Assembly (NCBI RefSeq): GCF_009857535.1
Contig: NZ_WWCS01000007.1
Coordinates: 1 to 64,000, forward strand
Direction of reading: 5' to 3'
DNA: 64,000 nt
Origin: Duganella margarita
GTDB lineage: Bacteria; Pseudomonadota; Gammaproteobacteria; Burkholderiales; Burkholderiaceae_D
Every line of letters begins with the position of its first letter. The first letter of the stretch is position 1. Both the position numbers and the translations under genes were made by a program. The notes beneath the pieces were generated by a model. The model did not search any database, had not been told where the DNA came from, and worked only from the letters and a program-made list of their open reading frames with translations. Shown piece by piece: positions 53,750 to 63,900 of this stretch.

Positions 53750-54439
53750 TTAAATAATTTCTATCTTCGGTACAGGGCTGCCTTGCCATGTTAAACGATA
53801 GACCGCGCCCTTGCGAACATTCCCCACCAGGGCGGGGCGGAAGCAGGCCAGGTTGATGCCGCCCTCGCGCCGCACGCTCGGGTAGATCAGCCCCAGCGAA
53901 CCGCCGTCCAGCAGCCGCTCGGCCAGCGTCTGCGAGGCGACGTAGCTGTCCGCCGCCAGGCAATCGTCATAGCGCGGCTGGTTGCGCAGGTCGTGGAAGG
54001 TGGCGGTGAAATCGGCCAGCATGCACTGATACTGCACGCTATCGTCGAAGCGGTTGATTTCCGCATACTCCACGGCCTTGTGGAAGCTGACTTCCGCCAG
54101 CGCCGTCTCGGCGTCAAATGCGCAATACCAGGCGCCGCGCCGGCCGTCGTTGAAGCGGCTGCCCTGCGGATGCGCATAGGTAAAGGCGGCGTTGACGATG
54201 CGGAAGTTCGGCACGCCGAACACCAGTTCATCGACATTGATGCCGGCCGCGCCGCCGTTTTGCGTGCGCAGGCGTGCGTTGGTGGCGTTATCCAGGTCGA
54301 ACAGGTCGCGCAGGTGGGCATCGCTGTCGGCCAACGGCGCCAGCACGGAATCCTCCACGTCCGCAAAGCGGGAGGGCAGCAAACGGCAGGTGTCGAACTG
54401 GCGCAGCGCGGTTAAAGGCGGAACAAGGCTGACCGGCAC
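53750..54439 (-). CDS. RES-domain toxin (NAD+ phosphorylase type)
   Basis: A 229-residue protein of the RES family, toxins that break down NAD+. The key residues lie in GSRFNDGRRGAWYCAFD and ALAEVSFH (Arg95, Tyr105, Glu116), with the Ser motif LGLIYPSVRREGG near the C-terminus. The family normally has 150-160 residues; here about 80 extra N-terminal residues are present. The GTG start follows the antitoxin stop immediately (TAAGTG) with GGAGG seven bases before it, so translation is tightly coupled to the antitoxin. Confidence 0.9.
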   Translation of the reverse strand: MPVSLVPPLTALRQFDTCRLLPSRFADVEDSVLAPLADSDAHLRDLFDLDNATNARLRTQNGGAAGINVDELVFGVPNFRIVNAAFTYAHPQGSRFNDGRRGAWYCAFDAETALAEVSFHKAVEYAEINRFDDSVQYQCMLADFTATFHDLRNQPRYDDCLAADSYVASQTLAERLLDGGSLGLIYPSVRREGGINLACFRPALVGNVRKGAVYRLTWQGSPVPKIEII

Positions 54440-54874
54440 TTACAGTCCTCCGCGGCGGGCGTCCAGCAATTGGCGCACGGTTTGCATGGCGAGCAGGCCG
54501 CCGCCCAGCATATATGCCAGCGGCGTGCGGCCCTCGAAAATCTGGTTGTTGTTGGGCAGGCTGATCCATTCATCGGCGAGTTTGTCGCCGTAGATGATGT
54601 GCAGCGCCTTGTAAATGCCCAGCAGGTAGGAAATACGCGTGATGCAATCGACTTCCAGCGTGCGTTCCGGGTTTTTCTTCCAGTCGTAATAGGCGCTGTT
54701 GGACAAGCCGCCCAACAATTGGCGTGCATCTTCGTCGCGCACCTTCCAGGTGCCGACCAGCTTGAAAAAGCCCTTCAGGGCAGACTGCGACAGCCGTTCG
54801 CGCTCGGCCTTGGCGTTGAGATCCACCAGTACGGTCGGCTCGAAACGGCTGCGAGGGTAGGCATAGTTCAGCAT
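54440..54874 (-). CDS. Xre/MbcA/ParS-type antitoxin (DUF2384)
   Basis: A 144-residue partner of the RES toxin. The N-terminal half has an Xre-like helix-turn-helix (QSALKGFFKLVGTWKV, DARQLLGGLSNSAYYDWKK), and the C-terminal half has the DUF2384/MbcA fold (RISYLLGIYKALHIIYG, LPNNNQIFEGRTPLAYMLGGG). Antitoxins of this kind bind the toxin active site with the C-terminus and repress their own promoter with the HTH. GGAGG precedes the ATG codon at 54872-54874. A repeated 9-bp motif spans its promoter. Confidence 0.9.
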   Translation of the reverse strand: MLNYAYPRSRFEPTVLVDLNAKAERERLSQSALKGFFKLVGTWKVRDEDARQLLGGLSNSAYYDWKKNPERTLEVDCITRISYLLGIYKALHIIYGDKLADEWISLPNNNQIFEGRTPLAYMLGGGLLAMQTVRQLLDARRGGL

Positions 54875-54895
54875 AAATCCTCCGGTAATGGATTC

Positions 54896-54933
54896 TTTAT
54901 ACTCCGTTTTCGGATAAAATACAATCCGTTTTC
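54896..54933 (-). promoter_or_regulatory. Promoter and direct-repeat operator of the RES toxin-antitoxin operon
   Basis: On the minus strand TTGTAT (54919-54924) and TATAAA (54896-54901) are separated by exactly 17 bases. GAAAACGGA occurs twice, at 54925-54933 just outside the -35 and at 54903-54911 in the spacer, with a 22-bp offset (two helix turns). This suits side-by-side binding of the antitoxin and self-repression. Confidence 0.7.
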
Positions 54934-54935
54934 AA

Positions 54936-56630
54936 TTATGCCGCCTCGGCGTGCTCCACCAGCAGTTGCACTTTCGTCACGCCGTTATACTCGTTGGCGT
55001 CCAGCCGGAAGGCGACTTTGGCGCGGTCGCCCAGTGCGTCGGTGTGGCCGAACCAGATGGCGTCGTAACGGGCGCCATTTTTCTCCAGCAGCAGCTTGAG
55101 GTGGCGCTCTTTCAAAATACGCTGGCTGACCACGCGGAAATCGTCGCAGAACACCGGCGGCGCAAAGCCCTGGCCCCAAACCTGGCCGGCCATCAGTTCG
55201 ATAAAGTTGGTAGTGTAGTAGGCGTCTTCCAGCGGACCGTCGGTTTCGACCACGCGTTCCAGCTGCTGCTTGCTGAGCCACGCGCGGCCCACTTCCTCAA
55301 ACGCCTTGGCGAAGGCGTCGAAAGCGTCGGCGCGCAGCGTCAGGCCGGCCGCCATCGCGTGGCCGCCGAATTTGTCGATCAGCGACGGCGCTTTTTTATA
55401 CACCAGGTCCAGCGCGTCGCGCAGGTGGAAGCCGGGGATGGAGCGGCCCGATCCCTTGATCCAGCCGTCCGCACCGGGCGCGAAGGTAATGGTCGGGCGG
55501 TAGAACTTCTCCTTCAGGCGCGAGGCGACAATGCCGATCACGCCTTGGTGCCAGGAGTCGTCGAACACGCAGATGGTGCTGCTTTCGGCCGGTTCGAAGG
55601 CGTCCAGGTGCAGCAGCGCCGCATCCTGCATGTCGGCTTCGATCTCGCGCCGTTTCAGGTTGATTTCGTTGAGCTGCTGCGCCAGCTGCCAGGCGCGGTC
55701 CTCGTCGTCGGTGACCAGGCATTCGATCCCCAGTGACATATCTTCCAGCCGGCCGGCCGCGTTCAGACGCGGCCCGAGCGCGAAGCCCAGATCGAACGGA
55801 TTGGCGTTGCGCGGCTCGCGGCCGGCCACGCGGAACAGCGCCGCCACGCCGGCGTGCATGCGGCCGGCGCGCATGCGCTTCAGCCCTTGCGCCACCAGGA
55901 TGCGGTTGTTGGCGTCCAGCTTGACCACGTCGGCCACTGTGCCCAGCGCCACCAGGTCCAGCAGGTTGTCCAGCTTGGGCTGCGTCTGGGCGTCGAACAC
56001 GCCGCGCTTGCGCAGTTCCGCGCGCAAGGCCAGCAGCACGTAGAACATCACGCCAACGCCGGCGATATGTTTGCTCGGGAAGCCGCATTCCGGCTGGTTC
56101 GGATTGACGATCACGCGCGCGGCGGGCAGGGTGTCGGCCGGCAGGTGGTGGTCGGTCACCACCACTTCGATGCCGCGCCGGTTGGCTTCCGCCACGCCGT
56201 CGATGCTGGCGATGCCGTTATCGACGGTGATGATGATGTCCGGCTGCTTTTCGCGCGCGGTCAGTTCGACGATTTCCGGCGTCAGGCCGTAGCCGTACTC
56301 GAAGCGGTTCGGCACGATGAAGTCGATATCGGCGCCCATGGCGCGCAGCCCGCGCAGCGCCACGGCGCAGGCGGTGGCGCCGTCGCAGTCGTAATCGGCG
56401 ACGATCACCATGCGCTTGTGCGCAGCGATGGAGTCGGCCAGAAATACGGCGGCGGCGCCGATGTGCAGCAGGCCGGATGGCGGAATCATCGCCGCCAGCT
56501 CACTGGACAGCTCTTTCGGATCGGTCAGGCCGCGCGCAGCATACAGGCGCGCCAGCACCGGGTGGATGCCGTTCTGGCGCAGCATTTCGGATTCGCGGAA
56601 CGGGATGTTGCGGGTGGCGATACGGGTCAT
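54936..56630 (-). CDS. recJ: Single-stranded-DNA-specific exonuclease RecJ
   Basis: A 564-residue DHH-family 5'-3' exonuclease of recombination and mismatch repair. Motif I VADYDCDGATA, II VTVDNGIAS, III VTDHHLPADT and IV LVALGTVADV are all present, followed by the DHHA1 part (GGHAMAAGLTL) and a C-terminal OB-like region. Its ATG overlaps the stop of the upstream RpfE-like gene by 4 bp, an arrangement also known beside the Xanthomonas rpf cluster. The toxin-antitoxin operon lies directly downstream. Confidence 0.97.
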   Translation of the reverse strand: MTRIATRNIPFRESEMLRQNGIHPVLARLYAARGLTDPKELSSELAAMIPPSGLLHIGAAAVFLADSIAAHKRMVIVADYDCDGATACAVALRGLRAMGADIDFIVPNRFEYGYGLTPEIVELTAREKQPDIIITVDNGIASIDGVAEANRRGIEVVVTDHHLPADTLPAARVIVNPNQPECGFPSKHIAGVGVMFYVLLALRAELRKRGVFDAQTQPKLDNLLDLVALGTVADVVKLDANNRILVAQGLKRMRAGRMHAGVAALFRVAGREPRNANPFDLGFALGPRLNAAGRLEDMSLGIECLVTDDEDRAWQLAQQLNEINLKRREIEADMQDAALLHLDAFEPAESSTICVFDDSWHQGVIGIVASRLKEKFYRPTITFAPGADGWIKGSGRSIPGFHLRDALDLVYKKAPSLIDKFGGHAMAAGLTLRADAFDAFAKAFEEVGRAWLSKQQLERVVETDGPLEDAYYTTNFIELMAGQVWGQGFAPPVFCDDFRVVSQRILKERHLKLLLEKNGARYDAIWFGHTDALGDRAKVAFRLDANEYNGVTKVQLLVEHAEAA

Positions 56631-57646
56631 GATTGCTTCAACAAAGGATTCAGGGACGGCTGGCGCCAGAATTTGCGTTGCGCCAGTTTGCTGCTGGTGA
56701 CGGTGCTGGTGCCGAAACGGTGGCTCAGCACCAGCTTGACGCTACTGATGCGGCCATCCTTCAGCGCGGCCAGCAGCGGCGCAAACCATTCCTGCTCGAT
56801 GCGTTGCATGCGCGCCAGCCAGTCGGCCCAGTCGCCCGCTTGCGCTGGCGCGATCAGGTCGGCCAGCAGCACCGTGCCCGGTTGAGCGATCAGCTGCTGC
56901 GCCGTTGGCTGGCGCAGTTCTGGCGCCGCCAGTGTCGCCATCCACGCGGTGTCGGCGCTGATGGCTACCCGGCCACTCGGCGCAGCCGGACCGGCGCCGC
57001 CCCACAACCAGCAGGAATTCACCGGTTGCAGGCCGCGCGCCTGGCGCGCTTCGTTGACCGGATGTTCATGCCACAGCATCTGGATTTCATTTTGCAGCTT
57101 GCGGAAGGAGCGCGCGTGCTCGCCCTCCGGCAGCCAGTCGCCCATGCTCTGGGTGGTGGCGGCGTCCGGCGAGGCGGTGCTCAGGCTGACCCAGTCGTCG
57201 GCGCGCACAAACCACAGGCCAGGCGCGCCATGCAGCAGCGGCTTGCCGATATCGTCAAAATAGGGCCGCGCCACCTCATACAGGGCGCGCGAATCGGCCT
57301 CGCTCAGTTGCAGGCCGCGCAGGTCGGTCAGCAGAAAATGGGTGCGCGAGATTTGCACATAGGCCGGTTGCAGCATGAACCAATATCCTTGCGCGGCCGC
57401 CTCGCCGAGGCCGCAGCCGCGCATACAGGCGCTGGCGAGCGCGGCATTGTCGCCGAGACCCAGCGCGTTGCTGAGCCACGACTCATGCGGCAGCACGCGG
57501 CTATTGTTGTCGAACTCGCTATATTGGAGCGCGCTGTGGCGGCCCAGCAGGGCGGCCAGCGCCGGCGTCTTCAGGGCGTGTAACAAGTCTTTTGCCAATT
57601 CAGGCGGAGGCAGGGCGAAGGGCAGGGCCAGGGTAATTTCGTTCAT
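56627..57646 (-). CDS. RpfE-like conserved protein upstream of recJ
   Basis: A 339-residue protein (LALPFALPPPELAKDLL...) of a family conserved next to recJ in beta- and gammaproteobacteria and often named RpfE-type or, misleadingly, phosphoglycerate mutase. No catalytic motif, signal peptide or membrane segment is evident. Trp- and Asp-rich blocks (SCWLWGGAG, GDWADWLARMQRIEQEWFAP) mark the conserved C-terminal half. The ATG codon at 57644-57646 is taken as the start; an ATG six codons upstream is possible. Translation-coupled to recJ by ATGA, so a role tied to RecJ is possible but unproven. Confidence 0.78.
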   Translation of the reverse strand: MNEITLALPFALPPPELAKDLLHALKTPALAALLGRHSALQYSEFDNNSRVLPHESWLSNALGLGDNAALASACMRGCGLGEAAAQGYWFMLQPAYVQISRTHFLLTDLRGLQLSEADSRALYEVARPYFDDIGKPLLHGAPGLWFVRADDWVSLSTASPDAATTQSMGDWLPEGEHARSFRKLQNEIQMLWHEHPVNEARQARGLQPVNSCWLWGGAGPAAPSGRVAISADTAWMATLAAPELRQPTAQQLIAQPGTVLLADLIAPAQAGDWADWLARMQRIEQEWFAPLLAALKDGRISSVKLVLSHRFGTSTVTSSKLAQRKFWRQPSLNPLLKQS

Positions 57647-57909
57647 CCCGAGATTGTAGGGCATTGCGGGTTTTGTTGAATTAATTCTTTATGGAAACAA
57701 CCATTACGGAAAAACCACATTACTATGCAAATAATTAATTATTGTAAGTAAATGTTCGCTATAATTGCGACAACTTAGATGTCCGGCAGGTATCACTCCA
57801 ACACCGTGATGCCATTTTTGCCTTACCCGCCACTGCCTACCCAATCAGCGTAGTCAGCCGTGTGGGCCCCAATTGATAATTCCAAAAACTATTTTTTTGA
57901 AGGCCCTGT
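57647..57909 (+). promoter_or_regulatory. AT-rich promoter region of the giant repeat protein
   Basis: This 263-bp gap is much richer in A and T than its surroundings. AATAATTAATTATT at 57730-57743 is a perfect 14-bp palindrome. A TATAAT at 57760-57765 is a likely -10, with the palindrome covering the -35 zone (no good -35 hexamer, suggesting need for an activator). A 140-base leader follows, ending in GAAGG six bases before the ATG. Confidence 0.6.
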
Positions 57910-60900
57910 ATGAGTTCGATCAGTCTTGCTACCACTATTCACATTTGCGAAGATACTAACGGTACTTTTGACGTGCGCGATCTGCTGGCCAGCGCTGGCT
58001 ACACCGCCAGCACCACGCTGAAAATCAACGCAATGTCAGTGGTATTGCCCGACGGAACGGTTACCACCAAGGACACTGGGCTGATTGGCAAGGTCGACGC
58101 CGATACTATCTACGTGCGTCCCGGCCAGTGGGCGGAAAACTACAACGGCAAGTTCGCCACCTTCGAATTCGTGCTGGACCAGGGGCCCGGCGTCTCGAAC
58201 AACATCACGTTGAGCTTGCAAGTGGTGGTGGACCCGGTCAACGATGCGCCGACCGGCGCCGACAAGACCTTCAACCTCAGCAACGGCAGTTCGGTAGCGC
58301 TGGCGCAATCCGACTTCGGTTTCGTCGACAAGGTCGAGCACGACGCCTTCATGTCCGTCATCATCACCTCGCTGCCGACCGCCGGCAAACTGACGCTGAA
58401 CGGCGCGGCCGTGGCCATTGGCGCGGAAGTCTCCGCCGCCGACATCGCCGCCGGCAAGCTGGCCTTCGAGCCGAGCCAGACCACGTCGGGCAGCTTCGAC
58501 GTCGGCTTCAAAGTGCGCGATGCGGGCGGCACGGTGGGCTGCGGCGCGGCCGACACCAGCGCCACGCCGAATTACCTGACCTTCAAAGTGCCACAGGCGC
58601 ACCTTGGCGATTTTGTCTGGGAAGACGCCAACGGCAACGGCGTGCAGGATGCCGGCGAAGCAGGCATCGCCGGCGTGACGGTGCAGCTGAAGGACGCCGG
58701 CGGCCAGGTCGTCGCCAGCACCACCACCGATGCCTCGGGTGCATACCACTTCGACGTCAACGCCGGCACCTATTCGGTCACCGTGCAGGCTCCGGCCGGC
58801 TATGTCGCCACCCAGCAGGGCCAGGGCGGCAGCGACGCCACCGACAGCGACATCAACGCCGCCGGCAGCACCGCGCCGATTGCGCTGGCGCCGGGCGAAA
58901 CCAATAACAAGGCCGACGCCGGCCTGTACCGTCCCGTGTCGCTGGGCGACACCGTCTGGTACGACTCCAACCGCAACGGCGTGCAGGACAGCGGTGAAGC
59001 CGGCGTGTCCGGCGTCAAGGTCACGCTGCTGGACGCCAGCGGCAACCCGGTCGCCGGCGCTACCGCCACCACCGATGCCAACGGCCACTACCAGTTCAGC
59101 AACCTGAAACCGGGCGCCTACAGTGTGCAGTTCGACCAGACCACGCTGCCGGCCAATTACCTGCTGACCGCGCAAGGCCAGGGCGGCGACGCCACCAAGG
59201 ATTCCGACGCCGACGTCAACACCGGCAAGACCGCGCAAGTGACGCTGAATTCGGGCGACAGCAATCAGCACCTGGACGCCGGCATCGTCATCAAGCAAGC
59301 CACCGTGGGCGACCGCGTGTGGGAAGATACCAATGGCAACGGCGTGCAGGACGCAGGCGAGCAGGGCATCGACGGCGTGCAGGTCGCGCTGAAGGACAGC
59401 AGCGGCAAAGTCGTCAGCACCGTCACCACCCATGACGGCGGCCAGTACAGCTTTACCGTCGATCCCGGCACCTATTCGGTATCGGTCACCGCACCGGACG
59501 GCTACGTCGCCACCGGCGCCGGCAAGGGCGGCGACGCCGCCGCCGACAGCGACATCGACGCCGGTGGCAACACCGCCGTCATCACGCTGACGCCGGGCCA
59601 GGTCAAGACCGACGTTGACGCCGGTTTCTATCGTCCAGCCTCGCTGGGCGACAAAGTCTGGCTGGACGCCAACCGCAACGGCGTGCAGGATAGCGGCGAA
59701 ACCGGCGTGGCCGGCGTCAAGGTCATCCTGCTGGACGCGTCCGGCAACCCGACCGGCATCACCGCCACCACCGACGCCAGCGGCAACTACAGCTTCAACG
59801 ATCTGAAGCCAGGCACGTACAGCGTACAGTTCGACAAAGCCTCGCTGCCGGCCAACTACGTGTTCACTACCGCCGGCCAGGGCGCGGCCGATACCGGCTC
59901 GGACGCCGACGTCGTCACCGGCAAGACCGCGCTAGTCACGCTGAATTCGGGCGACCACAACGATGACGTCGATGCCGGCATCGTGGTGGTCCAGGCCACT
60001 GTCGGCAACCGCGTGTGGGAAGACACCAACGGCAACGGCGTGCAGGATACCGGTGAGCAGGGCGTCGATGGCGCTACCGTCTCGCTGAAGGACGCCGGCG
60101 GCAACGTGGTCAGCACCGTGGTCACCCATGACGGCGGCCAGTACAGCTTTACCGTCGATCCGGGCACGTATATCGTGTCGGTGGCGCCGCCGTCGGGCTA
60201 TGTATTCACCGGCGCCGGCAAGGGCGGCAATGGCGCGCTGGACAGCGACGTCAATGCTGCCGGCAACGCCACGGTCACGCTGGCGTCGGGCGACGTCAAC
60301 AACGACATCGATGCCGGCGTCTACCGTCCGGCCTCGCTGAGCCAGGTCGTCTGGTTCGACGCCGACCGTGATGGCCGCCTGGACAACGGCGAAACCGGCG
60401 CCGCCGGCGTCAAGGTCATCCTGCTGGACGCCAACGGCGTTGCCGTGCCGGGCGCCGCGGCGACCACCGATGCCGATGGCCACTACCAGTTCACCAACCT
60501 GACCCCAGGCAAGTACAGCGTGCAGTTCGACAAGAGCAGCCTGCCGGCCGGCTACGACTTCACCTCGGCCGCCCAGGGCGGTCCGGGCGGCATCGGTTCG
60601 GACGCCGACACCGGTACCGGCAAGACCGCGCAAGTCACGCTGGCCTCGGGCCAGGACCTGACGCTGCGCGCCGGCCTGGTGATTCAGCAAGCCACCGTGG
60701 GCGACCGCGTGTGGGAAGACACCAATGGCAACGGCGTGCAGGACAGCGGCGAAGCCGGCATCGTCGGCGTCAAGGTCGACCTGAAGGACGCTAACGGCAA
60801 CATCGTCAAGACCACCACCACCGGCGCCGATGGCAAGTACAGCTTCACCGTCGATCCGGGCAAATACACGGTGTCCGTGACGGCTCCAACCGGCATGACC

Positions 60901-63900
60901 GCCACCGACCAGCACAAGGGCGTGGACGCGGTCGACAGCGACATCAACGCCAGCGGCCAGAGCGATGTCATCACGCTGACCGCCGGCCAGACCAACAACA
61001 ATGTCGACGCCGGCTTCTACAAAGGCGCGACGCTGGGCGACAAGGTCTGGATGGACACCAACAAGAACGGCGTGCAGGACAGCGGCGAAGCCGGCGTGGC
61101 CAACGTCAAGGTCATCCTGCTGGACGCGGCCGGCAATCCGACCGGCGTTACCGCCACCACCGACGCCAACGGCAACTACAGCTTCACCAACCTGAAGCCG
61201 GGCACGTACAGCGTGCAGTTCGACAAAGCCAGCCTGCCAGCCAACTACATCTTCACCGGTGCCGACCTGGGCGGCAACGACGCCAAGGATTCGGACGCCA
61301 ACGTCACCACCGGCAAGACCGCGCAAGTCACCCTGACTTCGGGCCAGGTCTACACCGACCTGGACGCGGGCATCGTCGCCGTCCCGGCCAAGCTGGGCGA
61401 CCTGGTGTTTGAGGACAAGAACGGCAACGGCGTGCAGGATGCGGGCGAAGCCGGTATTGGCGGCGTGACCGTGCAGCTGAAGGACAGCACCGGCAAAGTG
61501 GTGCAGACCACCACCACCGGCACCGACGGTAAGTACAGCTTTAGCGCCGATCCGGGCAGCTACACCGTGTCGGTCACCGCGCCGAAGGACTATTACTTCA
61601 CCGGCAAGGACGCCGGCGCCGACGACACCATTGATAGCGACTTCAGCAGCACCGGCCAGAGCGCAGTTGTCACGCTGAAAGCGGGCGAGGTCAACACCAC
61701 CGTCGATGCCGGCCTGTACAAGCTGGGCAGCATCGGCGACCGCGTCTGGCTGGATACCAACAAGAACGGCCTGCAAGACAGCAGCGAATCCGGTGTATGC
61801 AGCGTGAAAGTGACATTGCTGGATGCCGACGGCAAGCAGGTTGGCGCCAGCGTCACCACCGACGCCAACGGCGCTTATCAGTTCAGCAACCTGAAACCGG
61901 GCAATTACACCGTGGTGTTCGACAAGGCCTCGCTGCCGGAAGGGATGACCTTCACCACCGCCAATGTCGGCAGCAATGACGCCATCGACTCCGACGTCAA
62001 CGCCGCCGGCGTGTCGCACGTGGTCAAGCTGACCTCGGGCCAGATCGACAAGAGCGTGGACGCCGGCGTGCTGGCCGCCGCCACCATCGGCGACCGCGTG
62101 TGGATCGACAAGAACGCCAACGGCATCCAGGATGATGGCGAAGCCGGCAAGTCCGGCGTCACCGTCGAACTGCGCGACGTCAACGGCGCGGTGGTCAAGA
62201 CCACCACCACCGACAGCAACGGCAACTACAAATTCTCCGTCGAAGCGGGTACCTATTCGGTCGGCATCAAGGCGCCAAGCGGCTTCCTGATCACCGCCAA
62301 GGACCAGGGCAGCAGCGGCGCCACCGACAGCGATGCCGACGCCAGCGGCAACCTGGGCTCGGTCACCGTGACCGCCGGCCAGAACGTCACCACGCTGGAC
62401 GCCGGCCTGTATCAAAAAGGCGAAATCGGCGACAAGGTCTGGTACGACACCAACGGCGATGGCATCCAGCAGAGCAGCGAGACCGCCGCCAAGGGCGTCA
62501 AGGTCACGCTGCTGAATGAAAAAGGCGCCGCCGTCGCCACCGCTACCACCGACGCCAGCGGCCTGTATTCGTTCAGCGATCTGACCCCGGGCAAGTATTC
62601 GGTCCAGTTCACCGCGCCGGACGGCTACGTGTTCACCAAACAAAACCAGGGGAGCAGCACCAGCGCCGATTCGGACGCCGACAGCACCGGCCTGGTGTCG
62701 CAGTTCACGCTCAGCTCCGGGCAGGTCGACAAGACCCATGACGCCGGCCTGGTCAAATCGGCCAGCATCGGCGACCGCGTGTGGGAAGACAGCAACTACA
62801 ACGGCGTGCAGGACAGCGGCGAGAAGGGCGTGGATGGCGTCACCGTCAAGCTGTACGACGCCGCCACCGGCGCGCTGAAGGGCACCACCGTCACCCACGA
62901 TGGCGGCCAGTACCTGTTCGACGACCTGAGCGCCGGCAACTACAAGGTGGAAGTGGTCAACAACAGCGGCTGGTACTTCACCAAGTCCGGCGTCGGCACC
63001 GATGCCAAGGATTCCGACATCACCACCGTGTCGGGCAGCAGCGGCAAGACCGGCACCATCACCCTGGCGACCGGCCAGAACATCACCACCGAGGACGCCG
63101 GCATCTACCGCAAGGCCAGCATCGGCGACAAGGTGTGGCGCGACGCCAACCACAACGGTATCCAGGATAGCGGTGAAGAGGGCATCGGCGGCATCAGCGT
63201 GTCGCTGTTCGACGCGGTCACCGGCAAGCAGGTCGGCACCACGATCAAGACCGACGCCAGCGGCAGCTACAAATTCACCGACCTGAATCCGGGCGATTAC
63301 TACCTGGCGTTCGACAAGACCAACGTCAAGGTGTACTTCTCTTCGGATAAGGCCACCTACAACATGAGCGACTGGAAGTGGGGCGTGAAGAACGCCGGCA
63401 GCAACGACAGCATCGATTCGGACGTGGTCGGCGACGCCAAGAACCCGGTCAACACCACCAAGACCGACACCATCACGCTGACTTCGGGCAAGAACGACAT
63501 GAGCTGGGATGCCAGCATCACGCCGATCGCCATCGACCTCAACGGCGACGGCATCCACACCATCGCCCGTCAGGACATGACCGGCAGCTTCGACCTGCTG
63601 GGCACCGGCAAGGCGATCCAGTCCGGCTGGCTGTCGAAGAACGACGGCTTCCTGGCGATCGACAAGAACGGCAACGGCCAGATCGACGACATCAGCGAGC
63701 TGTTCGGCGGCGCCAGCAAAGGTTCGGGCTTCGCCAAGCTGGCCACCTACGACAGCAACGGCGACGGCGTGGTCGATGCCAGGGATACGCACTTCACCGA
63801 TTTGCGCATCTGGCAGGACGCCAACAGCGACGGCAAGACCGACGCCGGCGAGCTGCTGAGTCTGGCGCAAGCGGGCGTCACCAGCCTGAAGGTCGCTTAC

